From contig NC_091281.1 in the NCBI RefSeq assembly GCF_042100115.1, forward strand, positions 1,302,001 to 1,366,000: a stretch of DNA of 64,000 nt. Direction: 5' to 3'. Position 1 is the first letter of the stretch. Each line of letters opens with the position of its first letter. The notes under the pieces were generated by a model that was given only the letters and a program-made list of their open reading frames with translations, was not told where the DNA came from and did not search any database. The stretch comes from Alternaria dauci (Eukaryota > Ascomycota > Dothideomycetes > Pleosporales > Pleosporaceae). The position numbers and the translations under genes are program-made. Of this stretch, positions 10,533-21,214 are shown piece by piece.

Positions 10533-10856
10533 AGTACCTGCTAGATGCTACTGAAACTACTTTTGGACAATCGCTGAGTTATGCATCCAAGTAGGATGCA
10601 AGGAAGAGTAGATGCGCGATCCTTTGACGCCAGTGTCTGCACCGGATTGGAGTATTAGCGGATGTTGATAGGTAAGGCTGGCGTGAGGCTCAAGCAAGAG
10701 TGTGCTGCAAAAGTAAGACTTGCGAAATGAGCAAACAAGAAGATACGCTAGGCAGAAGTAGCATCCCGCACTTGCCAGCGCAACAGTTACGACCACTGCA
10801 GCTTCAAACGCAAAAAAAAGCGAAGCTCGCATAGATATATAGTGCAAAAACAATGT
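10533..10856. other. Intergenic with Pol III terminator of the tRNA
   Basis: On the minus strand the tRNA is followed six bases later by a T5 run (10846-10850 read in reverse) and then a T8 run (10812-10819), which are typical RNA polymerase III stops. The rest is the promoter side of the small 66-aa gene. Confidence 0.6.
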
Positions 10857-10952
10857 TGGCAAGAGTGGGATTCGAACCCACGCCCGTGAAGACTGCGGAG
10901 GATGTTTAGAACTACCTAAACGCAGCGCCTTAGACCACTCGGCCATCTTGCC
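10857..10952 (-). tRNA. tRNA-Leu (anticodon TAG) with intron
   Basis: The cloverleaf is complete. The acceptor stem GGCAAGA pairs with TCTTGCC, and the discriminator is A. The D arm is GCC/GGC. The anticodon stem CTGCG pairs with CGCAG. A long class II variable region follows, then a T arm GTGGG-TTCGAAT-CCCAC. The anticodon loop is interrupted: TTTAGG, a 16-nt intron, then C. With the intron at the canonical 37/38 position the anticodon is TAG (Leu, CUA codons). The intron contains CTAAA, which pairs with the anticodon region as expected for the splicing substrate. Confidence 0.92.
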
Positions 10953-11589
10953 CAGACTATGCTGTTGATGAAAAACTTGCCAAATCAAAACATTATATCC
11001 CAAATTGTCCCACCAGACTGGCGCTGCATCCTCACGCATCCCTGGATCTCAGTCCCACAAATAGGTTGTCCAACATAGTTCAAATCCCGAAAGTCGCACT
11101 AAGAGATTTTCATACTTGAGATTGCAAATGTCGGGACACTGAATTCCAGTGCTCCACGAGAGTGTAAAGTCGCTTTTTCGGGCTCCTGGGAGGCCTACCT
11201 ATTGTGTCGCGATTATCATTAGGTAGGGTTGAGCTTTTGGGAGCGGTTGATTGCGTATAGCTTTGGTTCGCTAGGTCTGTCGTTAAAAGAAAGATATGTG
11301 ACCGTCTATACATAGTAAGATAGAAAGAGAAATATCTACTCTCGGATACCGCTTGGATTACATGAAACACCATATAACGACAGTGCAGATGCAGACGCTA
11401 CGTCGTTTGTACATGAGAAGAAGAAGAAGCGACCAGGGAAGATATAGCTGTTAAATAGATGTACATGTCGCGAAAAGAGAACAAATAAATAGCAGGAGAT
11501 AGATAGAGACGGTGCTGTGGAAGTAAGCTTATTCGATCTCGGGTAACTGAGGGGTTCCAAGGTTGTGTCCACTGCATTGCGACCGTACG
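10953..11589. other. Intergenic, nothing recognised
   Basis: The region lies between the tRNA and a gene relic. It is AT-richer and has scattered short frames without motifs. The frame of the relic stays open into this region, but the peptide there looks non-coding. Confidence 0.4.
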
Positions 11590-12010
11590 ACATGCCGAAA
11601 GTAACGTCTTTGCTAGATTGGAAGAGCTTCCAGACGGCAATCAGCTCGTCTGCCTTCTCATCGTGACCAGCACCCTGCTCTAGCGCCTGCCAGATTGCCT
11701 TGGACTGGTATGTCCATCAGTAGACATTGCCATGTTTCTCCACAAACTGATCTGTCATGCCATATGCCGGCTTCGCGATCCGAATGACCAGTTCAAACAG
11801 GAGGTTTGAGGCTTGCAGCCACGGGTGAATCATCCTTATGTCACAGGCCCAGCCGTCGAGACCTACCGAGATGAGGGTAGGGGTGATGCCAGAGTCATTG
11901 GCTGCCTGGATATCTTCGACGATCGCTGCGGTGAACTTGAAAGCCCTGTGAATGGAGAGGCACTGGTGAAGGTTCTTCTCGGAGATGGGTAGATTTTGGA
12001 AATGTGTGAT
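11590..12010 (-). pseudogene. Gene relic or poorly modelled gene, unknown family
   Basis: One minus-strand frame reads as ordinary protein for about 140 codons (for example HQCLSIHRAFKFTAAIVEDI, then LDGWACDIRMIHPWLQASN and ADELIAVWKLFQSSKD). It is broken by one TGA at 11717-11719. Upstream the frame hits a stop within about 15 codons and no start can be joined. The TGA falls in a branch-point-like context (CTACTGAT) 12 nt before a CAG, so it could belong to an intron ending at 11705. No fitting donor is obvious because the sequence before it still reads as coding. I favour a decayed gene. The function is not recognisable. Confidence 0.35.
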
Positions 12011-12063
12011 TCTTGCTTGGTTACATCCATGGATACGTCAAAGTTTTGACCCATCTACCGCGC

Positions 12064-12075
12064 CTACCTAGGTAG
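12064..12075. repeat. Palindrome CTACCTAGGTAG, copy 2
   Basis: The sequence is identical to the copies at 5034-5045 and 59695-59706. It shares the preceding CGCGC with the first copy. Confidence 0.7.
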
Positions 12076-12111
12076 TATAAGCTCAAAATGAGTCATGCAT
12101 CATTCGCACTC

Positions 12112-12490
12112 ACGCTATACAAGGGAAAAATCGAATACTCTTGAGGTCCTAAGGTTCCCTATAGTAGTTGCCTAGGTAGGGTATCGCCGTGTAAGGGGAA
12201 GTCTAACGCCCCCTGTAGTTGCCGAGGTAGAGTATCAGCGTACAAGAGAAATATCAAATGCTCCATCTGCAGTTGTACAGGCATAGCGTGCACTATCTGA
12301 AATCACGAAGCCGGCAATGCACACCTTGGAAGCTTATCAGCTTACCCCACTTCTAAAGCTGCACGCTATACAAGAGAAAAGTTATACGCTACTCCTGTAG
12401 TTACCTAGGTCAAGTATTGCTAGATAAGAGAAGATTAATTGCTTTCTGTAGTTGCCTAATAGGGTGATCGATCATTCCCTTGTATGGCGT
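12112..12490. repeat. Diverged tandem repeat, unit about 50-60 bp
   Basis: Five degenerate copies start near 12112, 12187, 12238, 12362 and 12421. Each has the order GC(T)AT/GTACAAGAGAA, an A/T-rich spacer, a CTCC-like step, TGTAGTTGCCTAGGTAG and GTATC. A unique insertion of roughly 60 bp separates copies 3 and 4. The block ends (12475-12490) with TCCCTTGTATGGCG, an inverted version of the opening CGCTATACAAGGGA, so the whole may be the relic of an element with inverted ends. Confidence 0.5.
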
Positions 12491-12584
12491 AGTTGTGCTG
12501 GGCAGCGATCACCCGATTCCGTGACACATTACTTTCCCCCACGACTGTGAAGCTCAACAGCAACAACTCGACACCAGCTTCAAC

Positions 12585-13640
12585 ATGGCCCCTCTAACCA
12601 TTAATCCGCCCCTCCTCAACTCCGCCAACCCTTGGTGTACAACTCTCGACCAGCTCCAAGAGCTTTACAATTGTCCCCACACAGGCGCCATCACCACCCG
12701 CACCTCGCTCATCCAAGGCTTCCCTCATGACCCCGGACATCACCAATTCGCATTCTTCGATCCCTCAACCCACGCATCCAGCACTCCAAACAAAGATCTC
12801 GGCGGTGACGCAAGCACGACTGGTAGTTTGAACACACTAGGATACTCACCCACACCACTGTCCGAATACCTAGATTTCGTAAAAGCAATCAGCGATGGTC
12901 TGGGTGACGTGCCGCCCAGCGGCAGAAACTCATTCAAGCCCATCATCATCTCGGTAACGGGCTCCGCGGAAGAAATAACACAGTGTTACCAGCTCATCCA
13001 CGAGCTCGGAAAATCCGTAAAAATGCGCCTAGCCATGGAAATCAACCTTTCTTGTCCGAATATTCCCGGGAAAACGCCGCCAGCGTACGATTTCGCTGCA
13101 TTGAGGACGTATCTAGAGGCCCTCAAGACGGAGATCGATGTCGCCTTGGTAAAAGCAGGTGGCATGGACGAAAATGAGCGTGTGGCCGTGGGCATCAAGG
13201 TACCGCCGTACACGTATCAGGAGCAATTTGAGGGACTGCTCGGTGTATTGGAGGAAAGCGTGGGCATGAAACCAGTATATCTGGGTTGTCCAGTGGACTT
13301 TATAACAGCGGTCAATACGCTGGGTTCGAGTTTACTCATGGTACCGGATGCTGAGGCGGACAAAGGCGTGAGGCCTACGTTGAAGTCGGCGAATGGATCT
13401 GGTATAGGTGGTTTAGCAGGCGCGCCTTTGCATCCTCTTGCGCTGGGAAATGTGTTCACGATTAGGAATATGCTGGACAAACATGAGAATCTGATGGAGA
13501 TCTCGATCATTGGAATCGGGGGTGTGGAGGACAAGGCTGGGTTTGAGAGAATGAGGAGTGTTGGGGCAGGAGCTGTAGGGGTGGGAACGGCGTTGGGAAG
13601 AAAAGGCGTGGATGTTTTTGGGCAAATAGCTTCTGAATGA
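12585..13640 (+). CDS. Dihydroorotate dehydrogenase-like protein, class 1A (cytosolic) type
   Basis: The gene is intronless and encodes 351 aa with no mitochondrial presequence or membrane segment, unlike the class 2 enzyme used by most filamentous fungi. The flavin barrel motifs are present: EINLSCPNIPGK with the class 1A catalytic cysteine (about residue 156), GIKVPPY with the conserved lysine, VNTLGSS, GIGGLAG and IIGIGGV followed by GVGTAL. Class 1A enzymes such as yeast Ura1 oxidise dihydroorotate with fumarate. The substrate loop reads NTLGYSPTP where Ura1-type enzymes have NSMGLPN, so orotate binding may differ. It could be a paralogue with another substrate. It is convergent with KCS1. 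Confidence 0.85.
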   Translation: MAPLTINPPLLNSANPWCTTLDQLQELYNCPHTGAITTRTSLIQGFPHDPGHHQFAFFDPSTHASSTPNKDLGGDASTTGSLNTLGYSPTPLSEYLDFVKAISDGLGDVPPSGRNSFKPIIISVTGSAEEITQCYQLIHELGKSVKMRLAMEINLSCPNIPGKTPPAYDFAALRTYLEALKTEIDVALVKAGGMDENERVAVGIKVPPYTYQEQFEGLLGVLEESVGMKPVYLGCPVDFITAVNTLGSSLLMVPDAEADKGVRPTLKSANGSGIGGLAGAPLHPLALGNVFTIRNMLDKHENLMEISIIGIGGVEDKAGFERMRSVGAGAVGVGTALGRKGVDVFGQIASE

Positions 13641-14046
13641 GATTTCTGGGTGACGAGGGTTTACATGCCTGCGTGCGCGTGTGGATCAGCGTATGATGGA
13701 CATTCAAAATGCTGGATTAATGAGCTAGCGCTACCCTACTCTTTATCATAATATACAGCCTCAAAACACCCACAACCCAAATCCTGCAAACCCAGAAACT
13801 AAAAGCCACAACGCAAACGTCTTGACCGCCCACGAGATGCTGCGCCGATGCATGCCAAAAGAGTTACCAATTTCATTCCCCTTTGTCTTACCATGATGCA
13901 CCAAAACGCCATGCTTGCAACCCAAAGCACACACAATGTAAAACGAACTGAACGTGAACATGAAACGAAGAGAAAAACGATAGACGTGGCGAGATCGACT
14001 GCCCGACTTCCGCTCAGTGGGGGCAGCTTTGTGTTCCTCCTCTTCT
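13641..14046. other. Convergent 3' intergenic region
   Basis: The region contains the 3' ends of the dehydrogenase gene and KCS1. Nothing else was recognised. Confidence 0.5.
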
Positions 14047-17000
14047 TTAGAAGCTGACGTAGCCTGTATCCTCACCACCAGCGTCATCCATCCAGCCCGC
14101 ACCAACCTCGCCTAAACCAGGGCCATGGTGATGATTTCGCGCCATGCCCTCACCTTCGCCTCGTTCGACCCATTCTTCGTTGATGTCATGCCAAATGCGT
14201 TGGAAGTAGAGACGCAGTGATCGGAGACCACGGAGATAGCCTCTATCGATGCCATCGGGGTTCTGAGGTGGACAAGGTAGATCGTCTGGTAAAGGGTCTT
14301 CTGCGGTCACGCAGTTCGCGAAGTCGACAATCTTCAGTTTGATCTCTCCGTGCTTCTGGGGTGGCGGTTTAGAAGGGGCTGTTGGCGCTGCTGATGTAGA
14401 TCCAGATGCTAATGCTGAGGCGTCGTCTTCGTTGGTCTGGTTCGATAAAGAGGGCGCTGGATCCTTCTCCTTCAACTCACCGTCCCCGCGATCATAGAGC
14501 ATCAACAAACTGCTCGCGTAGAATCTGTATCCTGGAAGTTTTCGTATCATGCGTTCCAGCTGGCTGATCTTCTCCAGTATGACGGGTATATGTCTCGTTG
14601 CTGCTTTGTAACTCGTCCCGTCCCAGAAAAAGCGCTTGAGCGCGTCCTGAAATTCTTTTCCTGCTTTCAGATCTCGACCAAAGTACTTGTCCTCGAAGAT
14701 GTAGCTCTGGGTCTTGGCGTTCCAGATTTGCATACCGCAGACTCGCACGCCAAGTTGAGCACTAGTGGTCATCTGACACTTGCGCCGTTGAGACCGCTGT
14801 TTCTTCTCATCGGCTTCCACACCATACTGGCGCGTACCCATCTTCAAGTCCAAGACGCAAGGCCTGGACATGCCTGCCGTGAGATCTTCAAGGAGGATGA
14901 AGTGTTGAACGCGCTCGTCGGGCTGGTGTTGCGCCTGATCAGGATTGGAGGGCTCATCCTTGAGCGGAGAGCCCATACCATTAGACACAGCTGGAGCTGG
15001 TAGCATGGTGCCCTCAGTCGGCCTCTGGGCATCGGAACCGTTGAGCGCGCCAGGAAGTTGCATAGATCGACCCCTATTCTGTTCCTTTGCATCGATGAGG
15101 TTGTTACGATCCTCGTCCATGGCAAATACCTCCTCTTCGGCATCACCACCGTAGCCATCCTCTTCGTAGTATTCCAGGTTATGTCTCTGGACAGTATCTA
15201 TTCCCAAAGGTCTCCTAGTAAGTCCGCTTCCAGAATGGCGGCGGCGGGGCATAGCGTTTTGCGACGGCTTTAGTGTATCGCTATTCATGTCTGGCCGTCC
15301 AGCCGAGCTAGAGGGGGCAGAGTCGGCGATTCTTTCAGGAGCACGTCGATGTGCTTCAGCCTTCAAAACTTGCTTCCGTGTGCACTCTTCTGTGAGTGGT
15401 GGATGCAACCCAGACACATCCGTGCTGTTCCTCCTAATAGTAGGTGCAGAGCCAGCCACAGTCTGTGGTGCATCTCTTCCAGCCTTACGAGTAGAGATGC
15501 CATGGTGGTTGTGACGCGACCGATGGTGAATGGGTGGCGGTGCGAAAACTTGACGGAGCACTTCTTCTTGTAACTTTCTGTTGATTGTTGTGACACCCCA
15601 ACTGCTGGTATGCTGCAACGCAGGTCGTTTCGGACTGTTAGAGACATGTCCATAATCACTCTGATTTCGCCGATGTTGTTGCTGTAAGATCGAAGAGTTA
15701 CTCATCCATGGATCGGGAGTGGTGGAGCGTGGTGGCACACGAAACAGGTTGTCTGGGATGATATGCCGATTGTTCTCGAATATTACCTGAGGAATGGTCA
15801 TGCCGACTTGTTGCGAGTGGCTGACTACGCGGGGTTGTTCCCCATTGCTCCGGTCTCCAGGGGCTTTGGAGGCTTGCCTTGACGCGTTTTCTGATTGTGT
15901 TGCAGAAGCAGTAGGTGCGGCGTCGGATTTCGCCTTGTCCTTGGTGGCCTTTTTCTTTTTGGGTGCTTTCCGATAAGTCACGTTCAAGACGCCAATGTAC
16001 CTAAAAGATGACAATGTTAGCAATTGTCTTGACTAAAACTTGGAACGAACGCAAATATCTTGCTGAAGTCTCAGCTTTGATCGGTAGCAGAGGCAATCTT
16101 TCGTACCTTGGCAAGAATTCCAACAGCTCTGGGTGCTGCCGCTCTACTGTTTCGTAGAACTCATTCTCGCGGTTGTTTAGTTGCTTGCAAACTGCTCGCC
16201 TTGAGAAACGGTATACGGTGGAATGGCCGCCCACTTGGTGATCGTACGGCTTCAGCTCCACAGCTCCCAGTGGGGCGGGTGGCTGAGCTACCTGTGGCGC
16301 AGCGGCTTTAACTTCCTGTTTGTGCGTAGTCGCAGTGGGCGTCGTTCCTAGGTCATCAGTCGCACTGGATTCATAACCAAGATGTGACTGAGTAGATTCG
16401 GCAATCGACTCAGATTCAGATTCAGCTGAGAGCGCATCGCCAGCGGACGTCAGCGGTTGTTCTTTGTCTTTCTTTGCGGACGTCGCCGTAGAGATATCAC
16501 CATGAAGGCATTGATTGGTATCTTGGGACTGTAGAGAAATTTCTACTTCTTGTGGGGTTTGAACATCCCTCTCTGTGGCCCAGCCCTTTGGCCCCGCAAC
16601 CTCGTGAGTCGAAACCCTCTTCTCGACATCATTCACCTCTCTATCTCGGTCCTGTGTTTCTGTAGGCAGTTGCTCACCTGCGTTGAGACGCCTGTGGGGG
16701 AAGTACAGAGCTGAGGAGATTTGCTCTTTCTCCGATTCGTCGTCTTCCTCCGAGCCCGGTGTACGTTCTCTGCTGCCTCGATCTTCGACTTGAAAGTAGT
16801 CGGACGGCTCGTGATAGTGTGCTGATCCGTTCGTTGGTGCATGCGCGTGAACCTTTTCGACAGCCGACGTGGGAAGACTGCGTGAGAGCAACGACCTTGG
16901 GTCAGCGCCAGGAGTCAGGTTTCCGAAGCCGCGGATATCTTCGAGAAGACGCCGCGGGAATTGCTTCTTGTCTGGAGTGCTCACATCCGGTCGCGAGCTT

Positions 17001-18043
17001 CCGTCGGGGGGAGTCGCGACAGCGCCGGTGTCGGTGCGAGGTGCGGCTTTTGCTTCAAAGTATGACTCAATTGGACCGCCTAGAGGTGACTGTACGACGG
17101 AGGACGCCATTGATGCGCGACGGAGTTGGTCGATAAGAGAAACAGTCTCGTTTGTGGCTTCTTCTGAAAGCGTGGACAGAGTCCTCTCGGCAGACGGGCG
17201 CTCTCTCGCCTTGGTGTCCTTCTTCCTCGGTTCTTCGGTAGGGTCGCCATCCTTGAATACGCGTAGATAGTGGCTTGCTTTGCGACTGCGGGCTGACGTA
17301 GGTTGCTCTGTCTTGGCAAGGGTTGCTTCGATCTTCTTTTCCATTTCAACGTCCAGGACAGGTTGGTCTGGAATGATGTTGCCCTTGAACGGAACAGGCT
17401 TTCCTTCGCGCCATTCTCTGTTTCTGCGTCTCTCTTCGCTCTCAAGCAGAGCCTCGTATTGGAGCTCGGGACGCGGTGGGGTGCTGGGGTGCTGTACGGG
17501 CGAGTCGACGGGACTCATAAAGGGCGGGGGACTGTGGTGAATGGCGTCGAAGCCCATGCCGGCCGCAATTGCTGCGCGGGGGTTGAAAGGGGTAGTCAGG
17601 ACGGCTTGGTGGTCGAAGGACGAAGGAGTTGGAGGGAGGGTGGAATGCTTCCTGCGTATGATGGGCGGGTCCATCAATCGCCTCTGAGGAGGTGCTGGTG
17701 CTGCCATCTCTGACAGACTGTGTTCGAGAGCATCGTTGGCGGGGTCTACATTGCGTGCGGTGGCGCGTGGAGAGGAGATGGGGCTGTCGGTGTGAAGATA
17801 GGTGGTTGCGAATATGCTGTCGCGCTCGTCGAGCTGGGGGCGGTCAATTGACGACTTCCAGAGAGTGTTGTTGTTGTTATCGTGGACAATGGGAGCCGTG
17901 CGTGAACGGCCCGTCTGGGAGAGCGTCCTGGGCGTCACTTGGTCGTGGTGCTCGGGGTCCGGCGTGCGAACTCCATGGCTGGCGCTGGCCCTCACCGATG
18001 CGGGGGGTGAGGTATTTCCTTGGGCGTCCGGCTGGGGTGACAT
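14047..18043 (-). CDS. KCS1: Inositol hexakisphosphate kinase (Kcs1 type)
   Basis: Exons 18043-16107 and 16000-14047 join (AG+G = Arg) to 1296 aa. The ATG at 18043 is the first in frame; the reading frame upstream has none. The first 600 residues are a disordered Ser/Pro-rich region. A conserved segment ([20 protein letters not shown]) precedes the intron, and the junction rebuilds [15 protein letters not shown]. The inositol polyphosphate kinase signature PCVLDLKMG (PxxxDxKxG) sits near residue 1023, followed by the family blocks around GMQIW, FFWDG and KIVDFANC. Kcs1 makes inositol pyrophosphates that regulate phosphate responses, chromatin and vacuoles. The 106-nt intron is the only one needed. 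Confidence 0.95.
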
Positions 18044-19210
18044 GGGCTCGACATTGATTCGACCGTTGGGAAGGCACCTCGTGGCAGGATGGGTGGCTGA
18101 TATTGCCGGGTGGGCGCTCAGGTCGTTGGCCAGGATGCGGTCGTTTGGGCGCGGCGGAGACACAGCGGAGGGCCAGCAGGGGCGGATCTTCCAGATTAGC
18201 GTGCAGAGCAGCGGCGCTGGCGGATGGGAGGGCTGCAGGCGTGGTTGCAGGGTGCTAGCGAGCAAGACACCAGTGAGAGATGCGAAAGGTCCACGTTCTA
18301 ATTCTGTGTGGTTTGGCGTCCAGGCCAAAGTGGCGCAAAGATTGTCCCAAGCGAGCGGCCCAATGACGTCTGCCTGACTGCCACCGCGTTGACAAAGCGC
18401 GTCAGTGCAGCAGATGGCCCGAGATGGTTGGTCGTGTCGCGATGGGTGTAGTGCAGAGCGATGTTTTGTTTACACAATGCCGAAGAACTGACCTGGCAGT
18501 TTTTTGTCCACGGCGACAAAGACAATTGGCCTTGGCGGCAATTGCGCGGGCAGTTCGTGCAACGTCGTGATTGCCGGTCCATGTGAGAGACGAGGCAGGA
18601 GCGTCCGTGCACAAAGAGCCAGAGCAGAGCCACATGAACGATGTCGGCACGGTTCACGCACTGAGCTAATCGACCTGGGACGCTTCCAAGGTTCAACCCA
18701 CGACACATGCCATCACCATAGGCTGCAGTCACTCGCTGCAGCTTCACTTTGCGGCTCCGTGGGAAATTGGAAAAGCACAGTTCTTGACAGCTGCGACACA
18801 AGCTAGACGGCTTTCCGCCTCCGCGCCTTCCTCCCCGTGGCCGTAGCAAAGGCCCGTACCCAAACTATGCGCTTCCGGCTATACCATCCCATCACGATTG
18901 CCTCACCCCTTTCGCCGATATCAATCCGTGCTCTGCCCAACCTCTCTTGCTTGCATCGACTATGCATGGGCTTCAAGTGTCGACGGCCAATCACTCGAGA
19001 ACGTGGCCTCTCACCGCCTGCTGCATCCTTACGTGACTATCGCTGCACGTCGCTGTGATACCGGTACAGGAATGCTTCCATCTGGCAGGAACAGAGTGCC
19101 ACGGCGCCCAAGGCCACTGGTGGGGCGTGAACATGCCGCTGCTTCCGTCGAGCTCTAGCTCGTGCACCATTGCCTAGAGACGACACGGTCTTTCCTCTTT
19201 GTCATAGTAT
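18044..19210. other. Intergenic, KCS1 upstream region
   Basis: About 1.2 kb holds the KCS1 promoter/leader and the 3' flank of the next minus-strand gene. The KCS1 frame stays open for about 95 codons upstream of the ATG but contains no ATG. No separate gene was recognised. Confidence 0.5.
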
Positions 19211-21214
19211 TCAAGTGTCGTCTATAGTACGAAGAAATCCATCTGCAAAACCCAGATCGCCAGTAGGGCCGAAGTCACCCAGTGACGTGTCCATGTCCGC
19301 CGCTGGAAGTCTAAGGTCCTTCAACCCTCCTTTTGGCCTGTCACTCAAAAGCCCCTGGGATCCTTGTGAGGCTTTGTCGGTGGTGAAGCTCCAGAACGAT
19401 GTAATGTTGTTCTTGTCCTTCAATGGAATACGGTCGGTAGCAGGAGTGGGGCTCTTAGCGACCGCGTCAGCTTTCAGTGCCCCATCACAAGGGCTGAAAG
19501 CGAATCTTAGGTTGCTTCTTTGAGATTCTTCAGCCTTCTTCTTCACTGTGCTGAACGCGAATGGCGACGCTGCGCCAAAGAGGTCCTGCGTACTGATGGG
19601 TGGAACCTGGAGTACAGTTTCGGGTGCGAGCGGTTCGTCTCGCTGTACCGTGAAGCCAGAAAGAGGTGTGCTTGCTGCAATGGGTGCGGCCAAATACGGA
19701 CGGGGTGTGTCTTGAGGCGATGTTTGTGAATCCAACCGAAGGACCTCAGGCGATACCATGGGAAAAGTGCTTTGCTGGAACTCAAGCTGAGCTCGCAGCA
19801 AAGCAGCTTGTGTAGACCAGTCAGAGCCATGGCTGCCCCGACTTGTGCGGAAGTCCGGATTCTCGTCCTGGACCACGGTAACATGTCCTTCCACCTGCGG
19901 GGACGCTTGCACTTCGACGGCAACTGCATGTGTGCAGACCTCCTGCAGCTCAATTTCGGCTTCGTCCTGGGTAGCTGTCTTCTCAACGACTGGTTCTCTG
20001 ACTGAAGGAGCTTTCTCTGGCGACGAGTCAAAATTGACTGCTCTTGGCCTCAGTTTCGATTTTCTCGAAACTGGCCTAGGCGTGGACGCATTCTGTGTAC
20101 TTTGACGACTGGAGCGCCGTGGCCGTTCTATTGTTTGAGAGGTTGGTGTCGGGTCGACAGGGCGCTCCGCAGACAGCCGTGCATTGTCTCCTGTAGGTCT
20201 TCCTTGACTACCTATCAAAGAAGTGATGATCGGTACCGTCCGCTGCGAACGTTGTCCCAGCTGACTGCTCTGAGGTGTTGCTATCGTCAGAGCCGTAGCG
20301 TTACTTGTGTCGATGTACGAGTCTGCACCGGCTGGGACTTGTGCCTGGACGTCCATATCGGCACTCCTGACTGGTGAGGAAATCATCATGGAAGCCGACG
20401 CGCTTGATCTCCATTCCTCTTGCTCCAACACTTCGGGAGCCGACGTCTGCGCCTGGAAAGGCGCTTTCGGGAGACTGAGTCGCAATTCTGCCAATGTTTG
20501 TGTTTGTGAGGCGCTGTTCCGCGACCGTGACCGTGTTGGAGATGTATCCGTGTTGCGGTTTGTGGCTTTGTGCATGTCGACTCTGGCGGAGTCAGGGCGA
20601 CGCAACCAGAATGGGTTCGTCATGGGAGAGCGACTTTGTATGCATCTGGCCGTGGATATGCTCACGGATTCTATTGTGCAGGGAACATCGTCGTCGTCGT
20701 CTGGTAAGGGCGCTGTCGCGGGCGGTACTTCGATTTCGTCAAGGCTATCGTCGTGTTCGGGGCGGCCCAAATCGTCCTTGGCAGCTCTAGATGTTTCTGG
20801 CGACTCTGTCTGGGGTGGCGCGGATTCTTCGACGACGACGCTTTCGGTACTTCTCCGTCTTGCGCCGCCCCTACGTCCGCCTGCATCTTCTTGACCAACA
20901 GCGGCCTTTTTGGTCTTGGCGTTGTTGCCCTTGTCTGGTATCTTCTTCTTCGTCTTCTTCTTCTCCACTATGGGTTTCGCCCATGGGTTCTTCCAGCCAT
21001 CGCTGAAGGGCCCTCGCAATCCTGCTGTGACAATGACAGGTGGTCGGCCGCGTAGGTACCGGGATGCAATGGCTTCGACCCTTCGTCGCTTCGCTGCCCG
21101 GTACTCTGGGTCTTCGTACTCCGCCTGCGGTTCTTCGAGGAGGTCTTCGGGGTCGACACAGAACCCATCAAAGTCCAGTCCCCGCTTCAGGTGCGGGTGT
21201 AAATACAGCGGCAT
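19211..21214 (-). CDS. Conserved-looking fungal orphan, disordered, probably nuclear
   Basis: The gene is intronless and encodes 667 aa from the first true ATG (MPLYLHPHLKRGLDFDGF). The N-terminal 90 residues look folded and conserved: DPEDLLEE, then RAAKRRRVEAIASRYLRG and GLRGPFSDGWKNPWAKP. A Lys-rich stretch (KKKTKKK) follows, then about 450 Ser/Thr/Pro/Gln-rich disordered residues. The C-terminus again looks constrained (NNITSFWSFTTDKA, and GDLGFADGFLRTIDDT). Fungal proteins with this N-terminal block are sometimes labelled protamine P1-like because of the basic patches; I cannot assign a function. The basic clusters suggest nuclear location. The gene is divergent from the cdc11-type gene. 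Confidence 0.8.
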   Translation of the reverse strand: MPLYLHPHLKRGLDFDGFCVDPEDLLEEPQAEYEDPEYRAAKRRRVEAIASRYLRGRPPVIVTAGLRGPFSDGWKNPWAKPIVEKKKTKKKIPDKGNNAKTKKAAVGQEDAGGRRGGARRRSTESVVVEESAPPQTESPETSRAAKDDLGRPEHDDSLDEIEVPPATAPLPDDDDDVPCTIESVSISTARCIQSRSPMTNPFWLRRPDSARVDMHKATNRNTDTSPTRSRSRNSASQTQTLAELRLSLPKAPFQAQTSAPEVLEQEEWRSSASASMMISSPVRSADMDVQAQVPAGADSYIDTSNATALTIATPQSSQLGQRSQRTVPIITSLIGSQGRPTGDNARLSAERPVDPTPTSQTIERPRRSSRQSTQNASTPRPVSRKSKLRPRAVNFDSSPEKAPSVREPVVEKTATQDEAEIELQEVCTHAVAVEVQASPQVEGHVTVVQDENPDFRTSRGSHGSDWSTQAALLRAQLEFQQSTFPMVSPEVLRLDSQTSPQDTPRPYLAAPIAASTPLSGFTVQRDEPLAPETVLQVPPISTQDLFGAASPFAFSTVKKKAEESQRSNLRFAFSPCDGALKADAVAKSPTPATDRIPLKDKNNITSFWSFTTDKASQGSQGLLSDRPKGGLKDLRLPAADMDTSLGDFGPTGDLGFADGFLRTIDDT

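Larger units (their letters stand above)
12011..12584. other. Intergenic with decayed repeats and palindrome
   Basis: Most of this stretch is the diverged tandem repeat listed separately, preceded by the palindrome at 12064-12075. The last 90 bp form the promoter and leader of the dehydrogenase gene. Confidence 0.55.

Noticed and set aside
12112..12490. CRISPR-like array
   Set aside because: Copies are too diverged, spacing is irregular and the genome is eukaryotic.
12585..13640. Recent bacterial transfer of the dehydrogenase
   Set aside because: Base composition and context look native, and class 1A-like genes occur in various fungi; without a tree the claim cannot be made.
18044..18328. 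Longer KCS1 start upstream of 18043
   Set aside because: The frame is open but contains no ATG there; it is more likely leader sequence.
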